Source: JBCDCE01 sp039182515
Lineage (GTDB): Bacteria > Pseudomonadota > Alphaproteobacteria > Rhodobacterales > Rhodobacteraceae
Direction: 5' to 3'
NCBI GenBank assembly: GCA_039182515.1
Contig: JBCDCE010000040.1
Span: 1-36,309, forward strand
Length of the DNA stretch: 36,309 nt
In this document: positions 24,055-31,700 of the stretch, piece after piece
Position numbering within the stretch: the first letter of the stretch is position 1
Layout: each line of letters starts with the position of its first letter
Notes under the pieces: generated by a model
The model's input: only the letters and a program-made list of their open reading frames with translations
Databases searched by the model: none
Told to the model about the DNA's origin: nothing
Made by a program: the position numbers and the translations under genes

Positions 24055-25145
24055 TGATCCCTAAACATATGCAAGCTTACGTGCTGATGCGGCACGGTGA
24101 TTTGGACGCGTTGGAATGGCGCGAAGACTGGCCTGTGCCGACCCCTGGGCCCGGCCAGGTTTTGATAAAGGTCGCTGCTTGCGGTCTTAACAATACGGAT
24201 ATTAACACGCGTTCGGGCTGGTACTCAAAAGCGGTGACCTCTGCGACAACGGGTGGGGCTTATGAGGAAGTCAGCGATGATGATCCCACTTGGGGAGGCG
24301 CGCCTATTTCATTTCCTCGCATCCAAGGTGCGGATGTCTGTGGTCACGTGGTCGCTGTTGGAGCAGAGGTTGACGCAACCCTTATCGGAGAAAGAGTTCT
24401 TACGGATAATTGGCTTCGAGATTGGTCCGATCCGCTCAACAAAGACAAAACGGGTTACTTTGGCAGCGAATCTGACGGGGGTTACGCGCAGTATTGTGTG
24501 ACCGATGCCAACAATGTTGGTGTGATCAAGAGCGATTTGAGCGATGCCGAATTGGCGACTTTCAGCTGTTCTTATACGACCGCAGAAGGCATGCTTTCTC
24601 GAGCTAAAGTTGTGGCCGGAGATATTGTTTTGGTCACCGGTGCATCGGGCGGTGTTGGCTCTGCAAACATCCAGCTGGCCAAGCGTCGCGGTGCGAAAGT
24701 GGTCACGCTCGCATCTGAGGCAAAACATGAGCTGCTCAAAGACCTTGGGGCTGATGTGACTTTGCCTCGAGATGGTACTGGCCTCCATAAGGCGCTCGAT
24801 GCCCATTTCGGCACAGACAAAGTCGATGTGATTGCGGATGTGGTTGGGGGCGAGGCCTTTGGCTCTTTGATCGATATGTTGCGACGCGGCGGGCGCTATA
24901 CGGTTTCGGGCGCCATTGCCGGGCCAATCGTCAATCTGGATTTGCGCACGCTTTATCTCAACGATTTGACCTTTACGGGATCCACCGTGGTTGATCCACA
25001 GGTGTTCAAAGACCTGATCAGCTACATTGAAGCTGGAGACTTAAAACCGCTTGTCGCGGCAACGTATCCACTCAAAGAGCTTTATGCCGCGCAAACGGCT
25101 TTCACGAAAAAAGCGCATGTCGGAAATATTGTGGTGGTCCCTTGA
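24054..25145 (+). CDS. MDR-superfamily NAD(P)H-dependent oxidoreductase
   Basis: A 363-residue medium-chain dehydrogenase/reductase. The N-terminal GroES-like domain has ACGLNNTDINTR (42-53), where zinc alcohol dehydrogenases carry CGxCxTD, so the catalytic-zinc pattern is absent. This fits quinone-oxidoreductase or enoyl/acryloyl reductase types better. The cofactor loop is VLVTGASGGVG (192-202) followed by NIQLAKRRGAKVVTLAS. The start codon overlaps the flavoprotein stop (TGATG), with GGAGAG ten bases upstream. It lies between a probable demethylating dehydrogenase and the DddQ-type cupin. Reduction of an unsaturated product, such as acrylate or its CoA ester, is one possibility, but the sequence is not obviously AcuI. 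Confidence 0.85.
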   Translation: MIPKHMQAYVLMRHGDLDALEWREDWPVPTPGPGQVLIKVAACGLNNTDINTRSGWYSKAVTSATTGGAYEEVSDDDPTWGGAPISFPRIQGADVCGHVVAVGAEVDATLIGERVLTDNWLRDWSDPLNKDKTGYFGSESDGGYAQYCVTDANNVGVIKSDLSDAELATFSCSYTTAEGMLSRAKVVAGDIVLVTGASGGVGSANIQLAKRRGAKVVTLASEAKHELLKDLGADVTLPRDGTGLHKALDAHFGTDKVDVIADVVGGEAFGSLIDMLRRGGRYTVSGAIAGPIVNLDLRTLYLNDLTFTGSTVVDPQVFKDLISYIEAGDLKPLVAATYPLKELYAAQTAFTKKAHVGNIVVVP

Positions 25146-25744
25146 GCGCGCAGACCCGTTTCGAAACACTTTTGGCGTCTGCTCGCGTCTTGGTGGACCA
25201 CACGCCCGCGCTCTCATCCTTTTTTGTGATCCCCAGCGCGCTCGATTTTGACGCGCGAGAGCCTGTGCCGCGGCCCGCATTGGAGCACTTGTGCAAAGAA
25301 ACTTACGATGTTGCGGAAGCTGCCGGTGAGCTTGTCGCGAACGTAAACGCAGTGGCGCCGTATGCGGAATGGCGGCTTAGCTACACGACCGATGAGGTCG
25401 GCCAAAAGATGCTGGACACCTACGCTTGGTTTGAGCTTTTGGGACCAAAGGGTCATTTCCGTACAGCCGATGCCCGCTGGTACATAGGTTATTGGGGCGC
25501 GGGGAACTACTATCCTTGGCACGAGCACGAAGCCGAAGAGATCTACTATATCGCTGCGGGGTCCGGCCGGTTTGCCCGGGAGGGTGAAGAGGATGTGGTG
25601 CTTGGCCCAGGCGACACATTAGTGATGTCGCCATGGCAAAGTCACGCGATGTGGACCGAAGACAGTGGGATACTTTGTTTTGTGGCCTGGCGCGGAGAAG
25701 GCCTTGGCGGCGTTCCAATGATCTCGAAGGGGAGCATGGCGTGA
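25142..25744 (+). CDS. dddQ: DddQ-type cupin, DMSP lyase family
   Basis: A 200-residue single-cupin protein of normal length for DddQ. DddQ cleaves dimethylsulfoniopropionate to dimethyl sulfide and acrylate. The metal and catalytic residues of the characterised Ruegeria lacuscaerulensis enzyme, as I recall them (Y120, H123, H125, E129, Y131, H163), line up with Y124, H127, H129, E133, Y135 and H168 here: YYPWHEHEAEEIYY and MSPWQSHAMW. The second cupin motif LGPGDTLVMSPW is intact. Start is TTG at 25142, overlapping the previous stop as TTGA; the stop overlaps the next start as GTGA. The operon around it looks like N-methyl betaine breakdown more than DMSP breakdown, so DMSP may not be its main substrate. 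The family assignment is strong; the physiological substrate is open. Confidence 0.85.
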   Translation: MSAQTRFETLLASARVLVDHTPALSSFFVIPSALDFDAREPVPRPALEHLCKETYDVAEAAGELVANVNAVAPYAEWRLSYTTDEVGQKMLDTYAWFELLGPKGHFRTADARWYIGYWGAGNYYPWHEHEAEEIYYIAAGSGRFAREGEEDVVLGPGDTLVMSPWQSHAMWTEDSGILCFVAWRGEGLGGVPMISKGSMA

Positions 25745-26847
25745 AGATCTCGCGGATCTCTGTTTACCAAGTCGATTTGCCCTTGGAGTATCCCTATTGG
25801 CTGTCCGGTGGCCGGTTGAAGTTCGAAAGCCTCGACGCAACCTTCGTGAAGATTGAAACCGATGAAGGTTTGACAGGCTGGGGCGAAGGGACCCCTTGGG
25901 GACATACCTATGTGCCGGCGCACGGTCCTGGTATTCGCGCCGGGCTCGAAACGATGGGCAAAGTCCTCTTGGGCCTCGACCCACGCCGCGTATTGGATGT
26001 TGAGCGGGCAATGGATCTGTGTTTGCCGGGCCATCTTTATGCGAAATCCCCTGTGGACATGGCGTGCTGGGATATCGCGGGCCAAGCTGCGGGCTTGCCG
26101 ATCGCAGATATTATGGGGGGTGGATCGCGCACGCCGCGCCCGATTGCCTCGAGCGTTGGGGCGAAAACCGTCGAAGAAACGCGCGAGGTCATGGAGCGCT
26201 ACAGAGCCCGTGGGTACATTGCGCATTCGGTTAAGGTGGGCGGGGATGTCGAGCGCGACATTGCCCGCATACGTGACGTAGAGACCCACCGTCCCCGTGA
26301 CGAGATCATTCTCTACGACGTCAACCGGGCTTGGACGCGTCAGCAAGCTCTGCGCGTCATGAGTGCCACCGAAGATCTCAATGTGATGTTCGAGCAACCT
26401 GGGGAAACGCTCGACGATATCGCGGCCATTTCTCAAAAACACGCAGGCCCTGTATCTGTGGATGAAAGCCTGGTCACATTGCAAGACGGGGCGCGGATTG
26501 CGCGGGACGGGATTGCGGAGGTTTTTGGGATCAAGCTGAACCGGGTCGGAGGGCTAACCAAAGCGGCACGCTTGCGCGATATCGCCTTGGCGCATGGCAT
26601 CGACATGTTCGTGATGGCCACGGGCGGCTCAGTTTTGGCGGACACAGAGGCTCTGCATCTGGCGGCGACCATTCCTGACGAGAATTGCCACGCGGTTTGG
26701 GCCTGCCAAGATATGTTGAGTATCGAGATTGCCGGTGGGCGCGGCCCACGCAACGAAAAGGGTCATCTGCATTTGCCTGAGGCGCCTGGATTGGGCGTCC
26801 ATCCTGACGAGGATGCCTTGGGGCCCGCTGTTGCGGTTTATGAATGA
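25741..26847 (+). CDS. Enolase-superfamily enzyme (MR/MLE type), first copy
   Basis: A 368-residue muconate-lactonizing-type enzyme. The N-terminal capping domain contains ETDEGLTGWGEG. The barrel carries candidate catalytic lysines K165 (HSVKVGG) and K265 (GIKLNRVGG) and metal ligands D193 (LYDVNRAW), E218 (FEQPGETL) and D241 (VSVDESL). The layout resembles hydroxyproline-betaine 2-epimerase (HpbD) and cis-3-hydroxyproline dehydratase, so epimerisation or dehydration of a betaine or cyclic amino acid is likely. Unlike the next gene, the late barrel motif reads FVMATGGSVLA instead of EDTWGSDI, suggesting a different reaction. GTG at 25741 has AGGGGAG upstream and overlaps the cupin stop. Confidence 0.87.
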   Translation: MKISRISVYQVDLPLEYPYWLSGGRLKFESLDATFVKIETDEGLTGWGEGTPWGHTYVPAHGPGIRAGLETMGKVLLGLDPRRVLDVERAMDLCLPGHLYAKSPVDMACWDIAGQAAGLPIADIMGGGSRTPRPIASSVGAKTVEETREVMERYRARGYIAHSVKVGGDVERDIARIRDVETHRPRDEIILYDVNRAWTRQQALRVMSATEDLNVMFEQPGETLDDIAAISQKHAGPVSVDESLVTLQDGARIARDGIAEVFGIKLNRVGGLTKAARLRDIALAHGIDMFVMATGGSVLADTEALHLAATIPDENCHAVWACQDMLSIEIAGGRGPRNEKGHLHLPEAPGLGVHPDEDALGPAVAVYE

Positions 26848-26868
26848 GTATTTGAGGCCAAGAAAAAG
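26846..26868. repeat. Dispersed GAGTATTT/GCCAAGAAAAA motif, copy 3
   Basis: GAGTATTT, GAG, GCCAAGAAAAAG. It begins inside the stop codon of the first MR/MLE gene and ends two bases before the ATG of the second, so it forms the whole intercistronic junction. Its AAGAAAAAG end is the only purine-rich stretch available as a ribosome site for the second gene. Confidence 0.7.
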
Positions 26869-26869
26869 T

Positions 26870-27973
26870 ATGAAGATCAAGAAGCTTTGCCTGTGGCATG
26901 TCCCTCTGACATCCCATGAAACATACTATATGGCCGACGGGAAAACCTGCGATACAGTCGAAACGGTTGTTGTGCGCATTACGACGGATACCGGGCTATC
27001 GGGTTGGGGGGAAGTTTGCCCGATTCCACATTATCTTCCGGCCTACGCAAGGGGTGTTGGGCCTGCACTTGCCGAACTCGCGCCCGTTTTAGTTGGCGCT
27101 GACCCAGTTGGCCCTGAAGCGGTTATGGCGCGGTGCGACGCCTATTTGATTGGCCATGTCTATGCAAAGTCCGCGCTGGATATGGCGCTTTGGGATTTGA
27201 CAGGAAAAGCGGCGGGCTTGCCGCTATTTGCGCTGTTAGGTGGGCGGCGTATGGCTGATATGCCCCTTTATCATTCAATCACCTGCATAGAACCCGAGGA
27301 GATGGCACGCATCGCGCGGGACGCGCAAAAGACTGGTATTGCGCAGTTTCAAGCTAAATTGGGCGCGGATGCGTCCTGGGAGGCGGATGTTGCACGGCTG
27401 CGGAAGGTGCGCGAGGCCGTGGGACCGGGCCCTCTTGTCTATGGGGATTGGAACTGTGGGGCGACCCCTTTGATGGCCACACGCGTGGCGCGGGCTGTTG
27501 CTGATCTGGATGTGATGCTCGAGCAACCTTGCCAAACCCTTACAGCCTGTGAATCTGTGCGCAAAGCGACCGGTTTGCCTATGAAAATAGACGAGTTGGC
27601 ACATGATACCGCATCCCTTTTTGAGGCTTCCGAGCGCGGGGTTTTGGATGCTGTTGCGGTTAAGCTCTCTAAGTTTGGTGGGATCAGTGCCTCGCGCCGC
27701 GCCCGCGATCTTTGCGCTTATCTCGGTGCGATGATGTGTGTCGAAGACACTTGGGGCAGCGATATTACTACAGCGGCATCCCTTCATCTTGCCGCGAGCA
27801 CGGACCCTCAGGTTCTCTTAAACACGTGTGATCTTTCGGGCTATGTGGCCCCGCGTTTGGATCCTGGCGCGCCAGTGAGAGAAAACGGGCGCATCGCGCC
27901 ACCGACCGGCGCGGGCCTGGGTGTTGCGCCTGACCTCGATCTTTTGGGGAGCCCAGATTTGGTGATCGATTGA
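26870..27973 (+). CDS. Enolase-superfamily enzyme (MR/MLE type), second copy
   Basis: A 367-residue enzyme paralogous to the previous gene. The N-terminus HVPLTSHETYYMADGKTC forms the substrate-capping loop, followed by GWGEVCPIPHYLPAYARG. Catalytic candidates are K163 (FQAKLG) and K265 (VKLSKFGG); metal ligands are D193 (YGDWNCG), E218 (LEQPCQ) and D241 (KIDELAHD). The late motif CVEDTWGSDITTAA (290-302) is intact. From memory this pattern is close to roseobacter cis-3-hydroxy-L-proline dehydratase and hydroxyproline-betaine epimerase subgroups; precise function is unproven. The ATG at 26870 is the natural start after a repeat-derived junction. It is the last gene of the plus-strand operon; I see no clear terminator after it. 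Confidence 0.87.
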   Translation: MKIKKLCLWHVPLTSHETYYMADGKTCDTVETVVVRITTDTGLSGWGEVCPIPHYLPAYARGVGPALAELAPVLVGADPVGPEAVMARCDAYLIGHVYAKSALDMALWDLTGKAAGLPLFALLGGRRMADMPLYHSITCIEPEEMARIARDAQKTGIAQFQAKLGADASWEADVARLRKVREAVGPGPLVYGDWNCGATPLMATRVARAVADLDVMLEQPCQTLTACESVRKATGLPMKIDELAHDTASLFEASERGVLDAVAVKLSKFGGISASRRARDLCAYLGAMMCVEDTWGSDITTAASLHLAASTDPQVLLNTCDLSGYVAPRLDPGAPVRENGRIAPPTGAGLGVAPDLDLLGSPDLVID

Positions 27974-28231
27974 TCAAGCACGTCCTGTCAAATCGGAATA
28001 CAATCCTGAGTAGATAATTGCTGCAGTAGGGTCATTCGAGCTCAGTGCGAATACGGGTTGTTGCTTCGGAATTTGCATCGTTGCGCCTCGTTTCAGGGTG
28101 GTTTATTGGGCCGTTGGCTGAACACTTTTGATGATTTCGACATTATGACGTTGCCCAAGATCACCTTTGGGTTGCATTTTTCACACGAATTCGATCGTTT
28201 TTATGAGCTATCCTAAAGTATAGTTTTCGAA

Positions 28232-28256
28232 AAATTCGCGAAAAAAAGGCGAATTT
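28232..28256. promoter_or_regulatory. Inverted repeat in leader region
   Basis: AAATTCGC (28232-28239), nine-base loop GAAAAAAAG, GCGAATTT (28249-28256). The arms are perfect complements. No T tract follows, so a protein-binding or mRNA-leader element is more likely than a terminator. Role unknown. Confidence 0.45.
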
Positions 28257-28690
28257 AGCAGCCATAGCTACAAATTTTCACGCTTAAAACAAAATTAAAA
28301 TCAACTGTTTATCCGCACGGACGTAGATCAGCTCATCGTTGGGTTTGGAAATGCTTCGTTTTGTATCGCTGTGTTCCTTTGGTGAAGTTTACGGGGAAAA
28401 TGCACGGTTTTTAGTCAGTTTGGAAATTGGGTGATTCAAAATCGCACAACATATGCTAATAAACGCACAGGACGCGCAACAAATGCGCGCGATTTGGGTG
28501 TGCAAAAAGCACCTGTGTTGGGCAGCGAAAACACTTCGCCTGAGTTTATGAGTGGACGTTTCGTGTGGCTAAGCGCGTGCTGGTTTGGTGTGTGGAATTT
28601 TAACTTCGACCAATCCCACGGGTGATAAAAAACCGCTGTTTCGGCGTTTGAGGATCTCTCAATCGCGTCGAGTTCCAGCAAAAAAAAAAC

Positions 28691-28696
28691 AGGGAG
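28691..28696 (+). promoter_or_regulatory. Ribosome binding site of the giant surface protein
   Basis: AGGGAG, eleven bases before the ATG at 28708 and directly after a run of ten A and one C. Spacing is somewhat long. It supports 28708 as start over the in-frame ATG at 28720, and the residues from 28708 form a sensible signal peptide. Confidence 0.6.
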
Positions 28697-28707
28697 ACGG
28701 TTTGAAC

Positions 28708-31700
28708 ATGCCGAACTCGATGGAACGTAAATTTGGAAGCCTTATAAAACAAAGCTTAGCTTGTGCGACGCTTGTTCTTGCTCCGGTTCAGGCCTTTGCT
28801 CAAGCCGCCTGTTCTGTTGGCGACATGGTCGAGTTTGCCTCTGTTTATTACGAAGACTTTGGAACGGGTGCTCGAACAGACGACCCAAATGTTCTGAACC
28901 ACCAATATCGCGCAAGCGGCATTATTCCCGACGGTTGGTATGCCGTGGACACCTCCGCAGGAACGGGCGCTGGGTTTTCCAACACAGCGGGAAACGTAGA
29001 TGCCGATGGCAACACGAGTGGCCGATATCTCTTTCTCAACATGCTGGGCGCTGGCATTCCCGGCGGCTGGACTGGAGAGTTCTACCGTCAAGATAACGTG
29101 AGCCTTCTCCCTCCTGGGTTGCCCTCTGGTGCAACGCTTGGTGGGTTTCGCTTCTCAAACGAAATGGTGGGCACTTGCGGGGGCTGCCGCGATATTCCAA
29201 ATTTTACGCTTATTATTGAAGACAACAACGACGGCAGCCAACTTGCCTCGATCACGAGTACGTCTGCTGGCATCCTAAACGACGATGTTTGGCGGCAAGT
29301 GACCCTTGACGTCATTCCAGCACCTGCGACAGCAACCGCCGCCAACCTTGTGCTCTTTAACTCACAGCCTGACGGATCTGGTGGGAACGATGTCGGCGTA
29401 GATAACATCGATTTCCGCCCTTTGGTATGTTACGCGCCAGTACTTGACCTCGATAAGACTTTTGAAGTCATCACCAACAATACAGGCGATCCGGACAAGG
29501 CCGAAGCAGGCGACATTATCCGATATACTTACACGATTTCCAACAATGGCAGTGCGACGGGTTACAATGTAAGCCTTTCAGAGGTTGGGTTCACTGGAAC
29601 TGGCACAGCGCCTGCGCCAACGGTTTTCAGCGGCGCGGCTGACCTCGATGGTGGCGACGGGACTGCAACGGATGTCGCGGTGGGTGCGCAGCTGGTTTAC
29701 CGCGCTGACTACATCATTACGCAGGCCGATATTGATGCGGGCGGAGTGGTCGAGAACGGCGCTTCTATTAGCTACGAAGATCTGGTGGATTCGTCTTTCA
29801 GCACCGATTTTGATGACGATCCGGTCGCAAGCGGCAACCAGCCCAACATCGCATTGATCCCCGTTATTGCCAACGACGATACCTCCTCGGGCAATACCGC
29901 CGGCGCTTCTATGTCCCAAAACATTGCCTCCAATGATGGTGCGGATTCTGTGGCGTCCACTGTGAATCTGGTCCCGCCTGCGGGTGCGACGAGCATTCTC
30001 ACAGACGCAGATGGTGACGTGATTGGGTTTACTGTGCCAGGTGAAGGCACGTGGTCTTACGCAGACGGTTCAGGTCAGCTCACGTTCTCACCCGTCACGG
30101 GGTTCAATAGCGCGCCAACGCCTGTGAATTATACGATTGACGGAACAAACGGGCTCGCATCGAACGAAGCGACAGTGTCCTTTGGCGTAAACGTTCAGCC
30201 TGTTCATACCTTCGCTTGTGGCCCTGGGACGACACGGGTTGACTGGCCTGGGTCCACCATTTCGTCTGCGGCCACAACGCTGGCCTCCAATTTGGACACT
30301 GCGGGCGGAGATATCGTTCAATTCAGCCTGCAAAACTACGACAATTCGAGCTCCACCGCTGCCACGTTAGAAACATCAACGGGTACCGTCCGCTTTGTAG
30401 ACCGCTCTCCTTTTGCAGGCCACAGTGTCCGTGTCGCTACAAACCGCGAACAGGTTTTGCGTTTTGGTTATGATGGCTCGAACACCTCTGGGGATGGCCA
30501 AGAGGTCTCGGCCTTTGATGCTCTAGACCAAGTCACTTACACGGCAAACTCAGCCTCGCCTGTCACATGGTCTGTGATCGGATCCTCGAACGCGGATTAC
30601 GTGATTTCTGGCAACAGCATCACGATTGTGGGCTCTTCGGGCTCGGTGCCGACGGACACACAGCCTTTTTCTGGCTATACAATTGAAACAACCGGAGACG
30701 TGACATCTGTTGACGTGGCCCATGCGCATAACGAAGGCACTTTGGGCGGCATCAACTCCATGCGCTTTGCCATGTGCTCGGAGCCAAACGATCCACCTGT
30801 TGCCGTTGATAACACGGAAACGGGCAACACACTTGGGTCGCCCGCAAGCGTTTCGATCACCGCGAACGACACCGACAGCGACGGTACAATCGATCCCACG
30901 ACTGTGAATTTGACAACACCAACGGGTGCCACAAACGTTGTGACTGATGCAGATGGCGACGTAGTGGGCTTTGATGTGCCGGGCCAGGGCACTTGGGCCT
31001 ACGACGATACCACCGGCGAGCTTGTTTTCACCGCAGTCTCTGGTTTCAACGGGGATCCAACGCCGATCAGCTATACAGTGGACGACAACGACGGTACGCC
31101 CTCCAATGAGGCAACCGTCACCGTTGGTTTTACTCCCAATACGCCACCCGTCACCACAGGCAGCTGTGATCGCTTCACTGCAGATCTGAGCAATTTCCCA
31201 ACCACAGCCTTCTCGAGTGCGACAGCGGAGATCGCACCTGGCCTGACGATGACCGTTGCGAGCTCGAACATTCCGCTTCGGTACAATACCGGCAACGATT
31301 GGCTTGAGATTGCGCCCGGGGGGTCTTCGAGCCTTACATCAACGATCACTTATACCTTCAGCCGCAATGTCTCTGCGGTTCAGATCGATACCAGCGACTA
31401 TGATGTCCAGTCTGTCGGCGGCACGTTGAATGAATGGTTGTCGAACATTTCCGTTCCCCCGAGCGGTACAACGGGCGATTTGGCAATTATCACCACAAGC
31501 CGTGTCGAGCCCCAGGTTCCAAATAGTTTAGGCGGCGTCTTCTGGGATGGGATGACGAGCACAAACAGCATTTCGTTCCAGCACAATCGCTCAAGCAGCG
31601 GCCTTGGCGTGCGCTTTACGGGCATTGGCGTGAACATCGAAGGTGGCGCTGCGGCCTGCCCAATGCCACCTGTTGCCGTGGCCGACAGCTCTACCGGCAA

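Larger units (their letters stand above)
27974..28707. other. AT-rich non-coding leader region
   Basis: About 730 bp between the MR/MLE operon and the giant surface-protein gene, visibly richer in A+T than the rest of the window. I see no convincing gene: a 64-codon frame at 28431-28625 has no good ribosome site or family resemblance. It holds an inverted repeat at 28232-28256, an A10 run at 28680-28689 and the ribosome site of the next gene. It probably contains that gene's promoter, but I cannot fix -35 and -10 boxes with confidence. Confidence 0.6.

Noticed and set aside
24054..25145. Naming the MDR oxidoreductase acuI (acryloyl-CoA reductase) because of the adjacent DMSP-lyase-like gene
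   Set aside because: It is an MDR protein without the zinc pattern, but no specific AcuI feature could be recognised, so the name would rest on context alone.
28431..28625. 64-codon plus-strand frame in the AT-rich leader
   Set aside because: It has no ribosome site at proper spacing and no family resemblance. A similar-length antisense frame covers the same stretch, as expected by chance.
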